Assembly: GCA_948567375.1 (NCBI GenBank)
Contig: OX419758.1
Location: 5,089,001 to 5,153,000 of the forward strand
Length of the DNA stretch: 64,000 nucleotides
Source of the DNA: Lunularia cruciata
Taxonomy: Eukaryota; Streptophyta; Marchantiopsida; Lunulariales; Lunulariaceae
Direction: 5' to 3'
The position numbers and the translations under genes are program-made. This document shows positions 21,650-34,230 of this stretch, in pieces (the first letter of the stretch is position 1; every line of letters begins with the position of its first letter). The notes below the pieces were generated by a model. It ran no database searches, had not been told where the DNA came from, and was given only the letters and a program-made list of their open reading frames with translations.

Positions 21650-22450
21650 TCACAATTGTTTTTCTTTCCAAATATCCAACTACCACCTTTGGATGTCTAA
21701 CCAATACAAGAATTGAACTAAAAATCTATAAGAATGGTTTTCAAGCAGCATGCACATACTATCTTGCCAAGTCTCTTCTAACCATGAGGTGACTTAATGG
21801 AAATCAATCCTACATCTATGAGTAAGATACATCTCTCCTCTTTCCTCACTTCTCAACCTATAATGCAAAGGCCTCCCTTATGGGTCCAAGTCCAAAGTGA
21901 TGATTCTTGTTTGAGTATTGGCATCCAATATGCTCACAAGCTCTATACAAATGGGAATTTACACAAACAAGAAATAAAAATTGTATTGTCAAAATCGAAC
22001 CAAAAACAAAAAGTTAAGAGAAGTTCAAGGGTCCAAGGGGAGGATATCCTATAGTACATGAATGGGAGAGGGATTGCTCATTGAATCACTAATAGGAGGA
22101 AGATTACTCCTAGTGCAAGAATTGATAATAGAGATTGCTCAAAGGAAAGGTGTCAAGAGGGGGATTAGCTATAGTGTAAGGACCCAAGACAAGGATTGCT
22201 CATAAGAGCAAGGGTGGGAGAAGAAGTAGGAAAGGGATAACTTGCAAGTGTGAGGACAAGAGTAGGATCATTGATGGTGATGAGGAGCCACAAAGAGGAT
22301 TGCTTCTACAAGGAGATTTGGGGCAAGGATTGGTCATAGGAGGAGGTGCAAGATAGGAATCATTGGTGGGAAGAATGTTGAGAGGGAATTTGGAAGGGGA
22401 TTGCTTGTAGTACCCAAATCTCTAAATTTCAAATCCCAAATTTGCAAGAT
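21650..22450. other. Purine-rich anonymous region with short degenerate repeats
   Basis: 21650-22000 may be more of the repeat split by element B. From about 22060 to 22400 the plus strand is purine-rich, with the imperfect unit GGGATTGCTCA recurring about every 30-60 bp. No gene recognised. Confidence 0.4.
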
Positions 22451-22779
22451 TGGGTCAAAGGGAGAGTGTTCCTCTTAGGGATTGAAAGTGAAATGGAGTG
22501 TCATTAGGAGGCCAAGTAAGAAAGAAAAAAATAGAACACACCAAACTCATAAAACCCATTGAGTCACTCACATTTGGGGCATGAGAAATCCAAGCCAATG
22601 TAGACTTTGAGTCCCATGGCATCCATATCATAGCATTTGATGCACTTCATAGACTTTTGAATATGTTGCTTGCTTGTAATAAAGCTCATTTAATATAAGT
22701 CATGTGATCCTCCTTAGCAGAGAATCCAATTAGCCATTCTTGTTATTTGAAATCTTCAATATTCCACATACTCCATACT

Positions 22780-23170
22780 TTCTCATATTCACCAATGTCC
22801 ACCATAGTTTTGTCTTGCCTTCTACCTTCTACTCCTCTTTTTCTCTCCCCTCCCTTCCACTCAATCTATCTTGTTCCCCTTATGCTCCTTATTTGTTTCT
22901 ATTTCTCTCTCCTTGCCACTCAATCCTTGAATTCTCCACTCTCTCTTTGTCTCTCCACTCCACTCAATCTTTGAATGCTCCTCTTTATGATGTTGTTTTT
23001 GTCACTCCTTTTTCAAATGTCCTACTTTCTCAAAAATTTACTCCTTTCTTTATGTTTTGTCAGTGTTTCCTCTTATTTCTACCACTCCTTCCTTCAAAAA
23101 TGTCTTCCTTTCTCTCTTTATTTTTCCCTCTTCCTTTCTTTCTTGTTGAGCATTCCTTTCTTTTTTTAAT
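22780..23170 (+). repeat. CT-rich low-complexity tract
   Basis: The plus strand is strongly pyrimidine-rich (CTTTCTCTC-type runs). The apparently long frames across it on both strands are by-products of this composition. Confidence 0.6.
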
Positions 23171-23689
23171 TTGAAAGACCACTTTGCAAATAACATCAAG
23201 AGCTTAAGAGCCCTTGTTTAAGATGAATCACTCACCACTACATACATTGGACAAACTTAATATCATTCCAAGATTTATTTTTATATATGCAACAAAGAAT
23301 CCAAATTTCTCCCTTGGAAATCCATATTACTCAATGTGAAACTCTGTATTTCTACTTGTGAAACTCCATATTCCTACTTGTGAAACTCCATATCCTCACT
23401 ACCATTTTTCATATTCTTCAAAGTATGAAACCATGTTCATTACATAAAAAAAGGAATTCTTCACTAACACAATTACTTATCTAATTCCTCATGTGGTGAA
23501 GTGACTTGACATCAAATGAACCAATGCCACAAAATTTCATAAATTGTACCACCATTCATAAAGTGTGTGACTATTTAATAAAGATGCAAAACACCACTAG
23601 CTTGAGTGTTGTATGCAATACAAATTTGCATCACTATTTCTCTTGTTTCCGAGGAGATCAATTAGTTCATGTTCTCCATCTCTATAATA

Positions 23690-24417
23690 CTCCAAGGACA
23701 AGAGAAGAGAGAAAACACAGATTGCACACTCAAACATTTGATGCACCAAAGAAGCACCTTCTCTTTATTATATAGACAAAGAGGATCTCGTCCAAGGAAG
23801 CTCCACCATAGGATTAGGGACACATATAGGTGACATGTCAGCAAGCTCCACCCTTGGATTACTTACTTGGATGGGTGACATGTCTGGTCTAGGTCCTATC
23901 TGGTTGGTCAAACAAGCTTTGACCAGAGGGAATCTTTTAGGGAATCTTCCTATAGGAATCTCAGAATCACATGAGTAAGGTACCGTTGGAAAGCTCTTGA
24001 CAAGACAAAGCAGAGGGGAGGGAAGGCCAACCTTTCCTCTACTGGGGGGAATTTGCACATTTTCAAGGCCTAATTCATCTGTTTAGGCCTCCAAAATTGC
24101 CTTCAAAAATTTCAAGCATATTTCGGTTCCTACTCTATTAGTAGAAGTCCCCTTTTGGTGATACCTCTTTTTGATCTGTTTAGTCCATCATGTGTAAGAT
24201 CCTTCCAGATGTTACCAAACCAATTCTCACCTTTAAATCATATGTCTAGCTATTGGTTCTAAGGTTCTCAAATCTATTCTGGTTTTTGCTCTATTAGTAG
24301 AAGTACTCTTTTGGTGATACTTCTATCTTATCTATTTTGACCATCATGTATAACATCATTCTAGATGTTACCAAACCAAATTTCACATCTAGATCATATG
24401 GCTAGCTCTTGGTATTA
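23690..24417. repeat. Dispersed repeat R, copy 1 (LTR-like)
   Basis: It matches 59878-60470 in the same orientation through many blocks: AGGTGACATGTCAG, GGGTGACATGT, GTTGGAAAGCTC, GGCCTAATTCATCTG and TTGGTATTACA at the end. Copy 1 carries an internal tandem duplication (about 157 bp, units starting near 24125 and 24282) absent from copy 2. Terminal ...TATTACA would suit an LTR edge, but no second LTR or coding region is linked to it. Confidence 0.6.
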
Positions 24418-25841
24418 CAATCTCCCTCCTAAGTGAACTTTATTCTTGGATCTTCTTTTACCCACATATTGGACCTAATTATAAAAAATTTATGCAATTT
24501 GATGCAATAGCTAATCTACTTCAGCAATTATTCTTACTTTTAAGTTGCACTCTTACTTCTTGCAACAAATGCTAGTGTGCCTTGAACACTTTAATGCTAT
24601 GCTTGTTGAGAACGCAAGCTTATGTAACACATTTGTTAATATCTATTTTATCCTCTGAACACATAAGCTTGAACAAGGGTACAAAGTGACGCATTGGCAC
24701 ATAACCCAACTTGCTAAGTAGATATTGGTGTTGCTTGCAAAAATTCTTATGTGCTCTTTGATTCATGTCATCCCACAATGGTGATTTCTTGATGTAGGTC
24801 ATGTTGAGACAAGACTTGAGAACCCCTACAATAATAACACACACTAATACTTGGAACTAATATAGAGCAGCCAATGGAACTCAAAGAACGCACCATCCTT
24901 ACATTCATACTATCAAAAACCGCTCAACTTTGCAAAAAATTTATTCTTCAATATCATCATATATTACTTGTATATTGATGGAATATGAACCTTTTTGGCT
25001 CAAATAAATTTCTCCATCCAGTTGGGGTCTTTGCACTAAAGGAAATAATGTACTACTATCATAATTTTATTTTCTCTCTCTAGGAACACATTGGATGCTT
25101 AGTTGTGGAGCTTATAGATAGGACATTGTGTGTAGACCTATCACTAATAATTTGAGCCCACTTGTTTGATGCAACCACCAAAACCTTATATCCGTGTTTT
25201 TAAATTTCCTTCTATCAAGTAAAGGAATAAAGGGCAACCTGACCTACCATCACAGCATGCACTCTTGGATGGTGACATCACTTCTACCATCACCATCTAC
25301 CATCACCATCTATCATCACCATTTCTACGGAAAAGGAACCTAAGTGCAACACCCTCACACCAATCCAAACAAATTGGGTGTACAATCAAGCACACCAACC
25401 ATGGAGAAAATTGAAAACAACCTCCATGACTCTGATAAGATTGTGCATCAAAGAAAAATTTCTTCGTCAAAGACTTGTTCTCCATCTTTACTCCAAGTGT
25501 TGCTTCCAAGAGTTTGACTTTTATGTCTTTGTGGGGAAGTATTTGTGAGACTCAAACTAAGATAACTTCCTTTGTGTAGCTCTTTGATTCAAATTATTTA
25601 GGTCTAAATGGAAATCATGTGAGATAAGCTTTCCAATGATATAAGGCAAGCTACCATCTGACTATTGTAGCTTTTGTGACACTCTATTGAACTTGGTTTA
25701 GTGTTTGTAGTCCAAACCCTAATTAAGGATCCAACCTTGGTTCTTGGAAAAATCTAACCAAATTTTTTATTGGAGGGTTAAGATAAATTCTCAAGAACAA
25801 TGCACCAAACTAAAAATCCTCAACCTTGATCTTACGCCATT
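24418..25841. other. Anonymous AT-rich region
   Basis: No convincing coding region. A short microsatellite-like run of ACCATCTACCATC units lies at about 25278-25325. A 68-codon minus frame at 25303-25509 overlaps that run and has no recognisable domain. Confidence 0.4.
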
Positions 25842-26362
25842 TGTAGTGCCGCATCTAGACACTCAAACACTGGAGTTCTAGTGATAATAGTTAGAGTTAT
25901 TTCAGCAGTTTCTCAGAGACTACTTTTTGACAGTTAGATTTCATGTTCAGGGTACTGACTTCACGGTGGGGCCCACTGTCACTTTGCACCGTTGAGTGTG
26001 CCGTCAGCAGGACCGTTAGGGTTTCAGTGCTAGCTTGAGTCCAGGGGGTATAGTTTTGAAGTGAGCTCTAGAGAGCTCACTTCTCTGATGTTGAGCCTTC
26101 GAGTTCCTAGCTATGGTGGACAGAGGCCGGTGAGCATCACTTGGATTCTCTATGCTTGAGTGGGTGTAGCTTGACTGTAATCAGTGCCCAGTTGTTGGAG
26201 TTTATAGAGTGACAGATCAAGTACTGATCTAAATTGAGTTGAGTTGAGAGTGGTAAGCAATCTGATTACATCAGAAAAGTGAAGTCATGGGGAAATCGGA
26301 AGCAGGGGATTCGGCGGACAGCCATCTTTAGGGTTTACGTCAGATTTTGGTTGGGATTTATG

Positions 26363-26472
26363 TCAGATTTGGAGGAGTTTTGTTGTTTGGCCAGATTTGG
26401 AGGAGTTTCGCTAGTTTGGAGGAGTTTCGCAGATTTGGAGAAGTTTTGCCAATTTTGGAGGAGGTTGGAAGT
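26363..26472 (+). repeat. Short tandem repeat in the 5' region of element C
   Basis: Five imperfect 18-20 bp units of the form ATTTGGAGGAGTTTCGCNAG lie in a row within the putative leader or LTR. There is no coding evidence here. Confidence 0.7.
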
Positions 26473-27353
26473 GGCAACAAGAAAGGCCTCATTTGGCTGA
26501 ATTTCGGCATTTAGAGGCTTTGAGGCATAGGGCTGTGGGCTATGAGAGGCTACGAAGGCCTAGAAGGGCCAGAGGGTAGCTAGTTTAGAGTAGATCTTGG
26601 TCATTGGTTGGCAAAATTTGCCTTTCCTGCTAGATTATGCGCAACATGGTTTGACCCCTAGATCTCTTGTTCCTAGACTGGTGCCTTAGCCAACTGGTCC
26701 ACCCTCACTTGTTGTCCTAGTGATTGTGCCACTGCTATCTATACACATGTAGCTTTGGCTAGGAGAGGCAGTTTGATCCCATTCTTGATGATCCTAGTAG
26801 CTTAGAACTTAGATACAAACTTCTCTTATGTCAAATGCCAAATGGTGGCAGAGTCAGTCCCATGTTGTGTTATGAGATGTAAGGTTTTCGTTTAGATTTC
26901 TTGTGATTGGATCCCCTCCATTATCTACTTCCTGTTTGTGCACCACGTTTGTGTGAGGTGCCTTCACTTTTGAGCGTTGGTGCTCTGGTGTGCTCTCGAT
27001 GGTAAGGCTGGAGTGATGACTAGTCAGACTACCTTTGTTTCTCTCCGGTGAGGCAAGAAGTGATGACTTGCAGACCGTGAGAGTGCGTGTTATGATAGCA
27101 GGTTACAGGTTGCCCTTTCCTCTAGTATAGTTATCTCGGTTAGAGTTATATTAGTGGGTGGTGCTTAGTTAGTATTGGCACTTGGTGGGGTACTTGCAGT
27201 TGTGACTTGCGGTTGCAGTTGGTGGTTTGGGTTTGTTGTTGTGGTTACTTTGTCACGACTGAGTTCTTTGGAGATTCTAGAGGAGTTAGCCCTGCAATAC
27301 GCAGTGGGTTTACTTGGAGTGGTGCTCAATATCAGCCTATATCTTAGGTCCTA
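26473..27353 (+). other. Leader region of element C
   Basis: G/T-rich, without a convincing reading frame. It lies between the tandem repeat and gag and probably contains the untranslated leader and a ruined gag start. Confidence 0.4.
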
Positions 27354-28930
27354 GTGAGGAAGGAGATTGACTCTGAGTTGGAGTTTGACACAGGAGCTGA
27401 TTCAGTTGAGAGTGCACTTGGTGTGTCCGTACCGTTGTTGTGGGACATGGACAAGATTTATGGGGCCTCCAAAGGCCCTAGGCATTACTTTGGTACAATG
27501 GTACCATTGAGTTGGATGACTTCATCCAGGAGTTTGATAGTTGGTGTGATCTACAATAGATGCGGAACCCAACTTTGTTCACACCCTTCATGGCATGGAA
27601 GGGGTTGTTTCAGCATCTGGAGGGTCCGCTGATGGATGACTACCATGAGTTCAGGAGAGCTCATTTGGAGGAGATTGAGTTATGGAGACAGTGTTGGTCT
27701 CCATACTATGTCTCCATCACTTCAAGCTTGGTGGCCAAGAGTAGATCGGCTGTACCCACAAGTTCTAGCTTGAGTAGTGTTGGTGGAGCTAGTGGAGGTG
27801 CACTAGCTGGAGATAGTGCTACTACAAGTGGAGGTACCGTTGCAGGAGGTGGTGTGGTACCGGGGTTTAACCCCATGGTGGAGTTCTTCCTATGTTTGAG
27901 GTAGAACTACCAGGGAGTGCGGACTGACAAGCTGAGGAGCTTGCAGGAGTTCCAGCGGAAGGCTAGAGAGAGCCTATGCAAGGCATACACTTGCATGAGG
28001 CGTCTGATCAATTTCACTTAGGGAGTTACTGAGGCCCAGGCAGTCCAGTTTTGGTATGGGATACTAGAAAGGGAGTTAAGATGTAGAGTTTGTGATGCTA
28101 CGTTGTTGCAGGCTACTTTGCCCACTTTGGCAGTAGTCTTTGGTTTGGCTAAGCATATTGAGCTCAATATGGTGGAGGAAAGAGTGGTGATATCTGGATT
28201 TGGTAGGGAGACCTCATCCACGATTGTGACTTCTTCTAGAGGGCAACAGAGTGCACCACGCCTAGTTGGTTTTTGAGGACAGGGTGGACAGCCCAGATCC
28301 TATGGAGCGAGTGGAGGGCCTAGTGGAGTTCGGCCCTTACCCTCATTTTTGAGTCAGCAGCAGCCAGTGAGTGGTGGTGTTGCATGTTGGACTTGTGGTG
28401 GACCTCACCATAGGAGAGAGTGTACTTAGGGTAGTGGACTTGATACCTCGGGTGCATCACAGCCAGCACATAGGCAGTGTGAGCATTGCCACAGATTTGG
28501 TCACACTCGTGACCAGTGTTTTGACCTACACCCGGAGTTACGGAGTGGTAGGGCTACTATGGCTGGTAGTAGAGGAGCTCTAGTTCATGGAGGACAAGGT
28601 GGTAGAGGTGGTGGTAGAGGATCTACACCTAGTAGAGGTGCAGTACCTACCCTTACTTCTGACACAACTATAGCTACTCGGATTGAGCAGTTGGAGCAGA
28701 GATTGGCTAGTATGGCTATTGCTCAGAGGAGATCAGATTTGGGTGTTGAGGCTTCCACCTCATATGCTAGTGATAGAGATGCTTTGGACTTCATGCGCAG
28801 AGCAGCACAGGTGGATGCATCTGTAGCAGTGACTAGGAGTGCAGTACGTGCTCCAGAGCCTAGAGGAGCATCAGTGGAGTTGGACCCACAGAGAGGAGAG
28901 GTTGGGAGACAGGTTAGACTTCCCTAGTCT
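27354..28930 (+). pseudogene. Gag of element C with two zinc knuckles
   Basis: Capsid-like blocks ELDDFIQEFDSWCDLQ (about 27505-27555) and FTPFMAWKGLFQHLEG are followed by FWYGILERELRCRVCDA. Nucleocapsid has two knuckles: CWTCGGPHHRREC (28385-28423, CX2CX3HX4C) and CEHCHRFGHTRDQC (28478-28519, CX2CX4HX4C). A Gly/Arg-rich basic linker (GGQGGRGGGRGS) follows, then a short coiled-coil-like segment (TRIEQLEQRLASMAIAQRR). Most of it is one frame with stops near 27556, 27902 and 28018; the first 150 bases are in another frame. Confidence 0.8.
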
Positions 28931-28963
28931 TTCACGCTATCTGAGGCATTGTAGACGACATCC

Positions 28964-29750
28964 ATGGCTCTTAGACGTCCTAGTGTAGGTGTGGTAGGTG
29001 GTGATGGAGTACATGATGGACTACCTGTTAGTCAACCACCTGCTACTACACAGACTGAGTCTAGCATGATGTTGGGGGCGGCTCAGCTGATTATGTGGCA
29101 TCCTTTGTTTTCGGCCAATGATATGTTTACATTGGGAGTTGACCCAGCCCTAGTATTCCGGTTGGCTGCCACATCGTGTGAGAGTACGGATGGTGCACTT
29201 CCTACTACTAGAGTAGAGGTGGTTGGTAGTGGAGTTGACTTGGTTGAGGAGCATGGGATCTGTTCAGCGACCAGTGGTTTATGGCAGGCAGTAGCGGCTA
29301 GACTGGAGGAGTTGCCAACTAGACCGGCCTTTGAGAGAGCACGGTTTACACCTGGTGTTGTCCTATTGGATAACCAGAGGGGGATTTTTTGTTTGGTGGG
29401 ACCTTCAGGGAAGGTCTATACACCACAAAGAGTCTTGTTAGACTCTGGTGCGCAGCCCCTTATGTTGGGGAAGACTGCAGTTGTCGGTCTTGAGTTACGG
29501 AAGACCGATGTGGAGAGGTGTCCATTTCAGATCCAGACATCTCTAGGTGGTGGTTTGACACAATACATCACACGTGGGGAGCTTGTTGTCCAGGTTCAAC
29601 TTGGTCATCCGACTGATAGCTCAGGCTATTGCGACAATAGCTGAGTCATATGATGTGCTAGTTGGGGGAGCAATGTTATACCCCATGGGTTTCAGCATTG
29701 ACTATTGGGAGGAGATAGCCTCCTATAGACCTGGTTGGCAGTCTGGTGAG
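28964..29750 (+). pseudogene. Retropepsin-like protease of element C
   Basis: The frame to 29643 contains RVLLDSGAQPLMLG, with an intact Asp-Ser-Gly at 29441-29449, preceded by a long linker. After one frame change the second half continues in 29574-29807 (ESYDVLVGGAMLYPMGFSID, the conserved protease C-terminal block). A second change near 29750 brings the sequence into the frame used by the rest of pol. Confidence 0.75.
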
Positions 29751-31320
29751 GGATGGGTATGTTGCCTACCAGTATGCTTCAGTAGTGGCAATCTTGGCTC
29801 ACTATAGTCCGGGACCATCAGTTTTAGCTTTTAGTGGTGCAATTACGTGACCTGGTGACTTGTTGGAGGGGAACGCCCATGCAGAGGATACTCCAGTACC
29901 AAAGGAGATCACTCGGCTTTGGAGTATGAGTGGGATTGTTCCATCCACCTTGGATGTTCCATTGTGGAGTTCAGAGGAGGCATTGTAGCAGCATGCAGAT
30001 TAGTTGGTGCAGTAGGCTTGGAGTGGAACCTTTGTACCATCAGGAGATGAGTGTGAAGATGAGCCTCCAGAGGCGATTGCTTTGACCTCTTTGGATACCA
30101 CACTCATTGCTTGGCAGTATCTAGTTGAGGGGATATGCCTATTGGAGTTGTTTGGTGGGATCAGCACCGGACTAGCTACGGTGTTACAGGCGGGTATACG
30201 AGTACAGAGGTACTTGTCTGTAGAGAGAGATGAGACTACTAGGTGAGTCTCTCTACATCATGTGGCACACTTGGCCTATTGGTATCTGGAGTTATTACCA
30301 ATGTCAGCAGTCAGAGGTTACCAGAAGGCCCTACCAGGAGACATTTCCTTACTCGGGGCTCATGACCTAGAGAGACATGGGCCTATTCACTTGGTGATTT
30401 TTGGATGCCCATGTCAGGGACATACACGTGCTGGTAGAGGATTGGGTCTTTAGGATCCTCGTTTTGGTGTGTTTTGGGAGATGTTACGGATACTACAACA
30501 TCTCCAGGTTCATCAGTCTGTTTCTCCAGCTTACCTTTTGGAGAACGTTCCTTTGATGGGTGATTCTTGCACCAGAGTAGTGGTGAGTACACATCATGTC
30601 CATTCTTGGATGGGACCTGCTATATTGTTAGATGTAGCCAGTGTGGGATCACGGGCTCATCGTCTTTGTCTTTGGTGGATGAACCTCTTACCCAAAGAGG
30701 TTCTACAGCGCGCTTATGATGGGATTCAACAACTTGACCACATCCTTGTTGATGATATCTTGGATGTTGAGCATTAGTCTCAGATAATGGTAGTGGCTGA
30801 TAGGTCACCTATGGCTGTGGTGAACCTAGTTGGACAGCCTAGAGCTGCATTTCCCACACTCATGAGTTTCCCAAGCTCTCATGCTTTTTGAGAGGGAGGA
30901 CCTGGACTTGTTTGGGACTCACAATTACAGCAATTGGTGGAGCCCAACGTTGATGAGAGAGAGCTGGTGATAGGTTTTCACACCAGTATTACCACTATTC
31001 CAGCAGTGTTAGAGGCATCTAGGCGTCAGGTGTTAGGTCAGGCTATGGACCTGAACTGTTTGACCTGGATTGTGAGCCTTGGCTTGGCAGAGCAGCGTAA
31101 GATGTGCTTGATAGGCATCACCACTCGGACACTTGTGAGCCATGTGCCTATCAAGACAATTCAGGCACATGCTGGGGGCGATGGACCGAGTGGACATGGT
31201 ATTCTTGGGACATATCCAGTAGCTACTAGGGAGAGTGGTCTACTTGGAGTCCATCCAGGTGAGCGTGGGCTACTTAGATTACACCCTTGGTCCACATGGG
31301 ATGCAGCTATATGACATGTG
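29751..31320 (+). pseudogene. C5 cytosine DNA methyltransferase domain inside gypsy pol
   Basis: The ordered catalytic motifs are in one frame. Motif I is LLELFGGISTG (30139-30171), the S-adenosylmethionine loop. Motif IV is FGCPCQGHTRAGRG with the nucleophile Cys at 30412-30414. Motif VI is YLLENVPLMG (ENV at 30541-30549). Motif VIII is SRAHRLCLWWMNLLP (30649-30693). Motif IX/X is ELVIGFHT and EASRRQVLGQAMDLN (30961-31056). The GISTGLATVLQAGIRVQRY and AHRxxxWWxNL flanks resemble DNMT3-type enzymes, although motif IV has PCQ and not PCN. The core is about 317 codons, with a short target-recognition part. Stops at 30244, 30451, 30775 and 30889 inactivate it. It would have methylated cytosine in DNA. 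It lies between protease and RT, in frame with RT. Confidence 0.88.
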
Positions 31321-31428
31321 GAGCTTGCAGCTAGAGTGGAGGGAGTTTTTCACATGGAGGTTGGGACCTCTAGTGGTCGGGAGCATGACACTATTGCTCC
31401 CAAGGGCCCAGTGTAGCAGTCAGTCAGT

Positions 31429-32403
31429 ATGTCTTCCACTCCTACTACAGTTACAGAGGATACTTGGGAGCCAGATCTTGGACCCAAGCTTATTGGAGAG
31501 GAAAGACGGAGGGTTTGGAGGTTCTTGAGGAGTCACACGAGTTGTTTTGCCTTCAGTATGAAGGATTTGGGTGCTCTAAAGGGACCTGGTATACGGATTG
31601 AGCTGACTAGCAACACACCAATTTTCCAACGTCCTTATCGATATAGTGATATGGAGAGGACATTGATTCAGAGCCGGAGTAGTGACCTTTTTGAGGTTGG
31701 TTTGGTGGAGATTTCACATGGAGAGTATGTATCAGTGATAGTGATGCCAGCCAAGAAGGATATGCATGGCAACTATACAGATAGGCGGATGTGTGGAGAT
31801 TACCGTCCTATCAACCGACAAACCAAGGCTGATCGGTATGCCATGCCTACACCGGAGGAGATTTTTGATGCGATTGGGCATGCAAAGGTCTTCAGTACTT
31901 TGGATCTTCAAGCGGGATATCATCAGTTGCCGATCAGGGAGGAGGATAAGTCCAAGACAACATTTTGGGCTATTGATCTTCACGGCAAGGATGTGTTATA
32001 TCAATGGAGGTTCTTACCATTTGGGTTAAAGAATGCCCCTGCTGAGTTCCAGAGGGTCATGGATAGGATCCTAGCTGGATTGGATTTTGCTTGGTGCTAT
32101 ATTGATGACATTTTGGTTTATAGCACAACTGTGGAGGAGCATGAGAGATAGTTGTTGGAGGTGTTTGAGAGGTTGAGATCCTATGGACTCAAATTACATC
32201 CAGGGAAGTGTAGGTTCTTCCACAAGCAGGTTGAGTATTTGGGTCACACTATCTACCCCGGAGGACTTGGTGTTCAGCAGACCAAGGTGGAGGCTATTGC
32301 ATGTATTCCTCGGCCTACGGATGTGAGCAAAGTGTGAGCATTCCTTGGGTTGGCAAACTTCTATTGCCGCTAGGTTAGAGGATTTAGTGCCATTGCCAAG
32401 GCT
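31429..32403 (+). pseudogene. Reverse transcriptase of element C
   Basis: The 31429-32151 frame (240 aa) includes IRIELTSNTPIFQRPYRYS, FSTLDLQAGYHQLPI, FLPFGLKNAPAEFQRVM and the catalytic YIDDILVYS (YIDD at 32098-32109). After a single TAG it continues HPGKCRFFHKQVEYLGHTI into the thumb region (AFLGLANFY). The frame is the same as for the methyltransferase and integrase. It differs clearly from the A/B family (FLDD). Confidence 0.93.
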
Positions 32404-32900
32404 TTGACAAAGCTGACCAAGCCTACACAGGAGTGGTGTTGGGGAGATGAGCAGGAGAGAGCTTTTGTAGAGCTCAAGGAGAGGTTGACATCTACTCCTA
32501 TTTTGAGGAGACCGATCAGGGGACAACCATTTCAGGTTCACACTGATTGGAGTATGTTGGGGCTTGGAGCAGTGCTCACCCAGCATGATGATGAGGAGAA
32601 GGAGTTTGTGGTGGCCTATGCTAGTCGCTCCAACAATTCAGCGGAGGTGAAGTATAGTTCATATGAGGGAGAGTGCTTGGCAGCAGTTTGGGCAGTAGCA
32701 CATTTCCGATGTTACCTATTTGGTAATCCCTTCACTCTCATCACTGATCATCAGCCGCTGAAGTGGTTGATGGAGTCCGATAAGCTTTCAAGGAAGCTTG
32801 CATGATGGGCTTTGATTTTATAGGATTATGATTTCACGGTTGTTCACAGACTTGGAGTGGTGAACCATGATGTGGATGGGTTGAGTAGAAACCCATGTCC
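32404..32900 (+). pseudogene. RNase H of element C
   Basis: FQVHTDWSMLGLGAVLTQHD (first Asp region), YSSYEGECLAAVWAVAHFR (catalytic Glu) and TLITDHQPLKWLM are the conserved Ty3/gypsy RNase H blocks. The HRLGVVNHDVDGLSRNP end leads to the integrase linker. A TGA after KLA and a TAG interrupt it. Confidence 0.92.
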
Positions 32901-33189
32901 CAGCCAGCAAGATCAGACCGGAGCATGTTGGCATGGTGAGACAGATGAGGAGATGGTGCCAGGTTGGCATGCATCGGCCTTTCTGTGTATATTTGCAGAG
33001 GCTTTGGTGGTATCTCTCTCAGCGCATACAAGAGGAGTTATTGAGGTCATAGATCCAGAGAGTGAAGATATTGGTATAGTTCAATGAGACATTCATGATG
33101 ATGTCTTAGTGATGGACTATCTTTGCATTGGTGTTGTGGGTGGCACAGTTGGGGCCAAGGAGAGAGACTATGTTCTTCAGTGAGCCAGG

Positions 33190-34190
33190 CGGTTCAGATT
33201 GGAAGGTAGACACCTTTTGCATGTATGGGAGGATGGTAGAGTGCGAGTAGTACCACTTCCATCACAGAGACCACAGTTGGTCCGTCATGCTCATGAGGAG
33301 CTAGGACATTTTGGAGTAAAGCGTACATATAGCTTACTCCAGAGTCATTATTGGTGGCACGGTATGCAGACCAAGGTATAGCAGTTTGTTGTCAAATGTG
33401 TGGTTTGTGACCGAGTTAGAGCATCATTCAATGCTCCTACGCCACAGTTACACCCATTACCTATCATGGGATTGGGTTAACATTGGAGTTTGGACTTTGC
33501 CGGACCTTTACCGCTGACTGTGAGACATCATTGGTATGTTTTGGTGATGGTGGAGCACTTCTCCAAGTGGATTGAGTTGGTGGCACTTCCTGACAAGTCT
33601 AATGAAGGGACAGCTTACTCGTTCTTGGATTGAGTTCTTAGTCATTTTGGTGCACCAGCTGAGGTTTTGACTGATCAGGGTACAGAGTTCTTGGGGGAGT
33701 TTCAGGTCTTGTGTGACAAGGCTTTGATTGATCATCATACTACATCCCGAGATCACCCTGAGGCGGATGGCTTAGCAGAGAGAGTGGTTTAGATGGTGAA
33801 GAGAGGATTGCAAAAGTATGTTTTGCAGAGAGGCCACTTGGGAGATTGGGATCTCCAATTACCTTGGTTGACCATGGGCTATCAATTCAGCCGGCAAGCC
33901 TCCTTAGCATCCTTCTCTCCATACTTTCTACTCTATGGACAAGATCTTGTTTTACCTACAGCTATTCGTCGAGATGTTACCGTAGTTTTGGACTTGGATG
34001 ACCCCGATGTATGGATGAGCGCATGTTCTCAACGGGTAGAGATCTTTTGGAGAGTGATGCCAATGGCCTTTGAGAACTTGGCGATTGCTCAGCATAGAGA
34101 TACTTTACGATATGCTACCATTCAAGGAGGAGGTTATAGACCCTCGATCCATCAATTTCATCTAGGCGACTATGTATATCTATAGCAGAC
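33190..34190 (+). pseudogene. Integrase of element C
   Basis: HHCC finger: HAHEELGHFGVKRTY...CVVCDRVRAS. Core: first Asp in WSLDFAGPLP (33493-33495), second Asp in LTDQGTEF (33673-33675), Glu in LAERVV (33778-33780), with DD35E-type spacing. The C-terminal part includes FSPYFLLYGQDLVLP and HQFHLGDYVYL. Stops are mostly TAG at Gln or Trp positions. Same frame as RT and the PHD finger. Confidence 0.92.
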
Positions 34191-34230
34191 AACACCGACA
34201 ACACTTGATGTTTCTACTAGCCGCACTATC

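Noticed and set aside
22740..23174. 144-codon plus frame
   Set aside because: It is the product of a CT-rich low-complexity run, with no motif beyond Phe/Leu/Ser repeats.
25842..26840. 5' LTR of element C
   Set aside because: TGTAGTGCC at 25842 and TGTGGCAC at 34699 are too dissimilar beyond the first bases to call an LTR pair.
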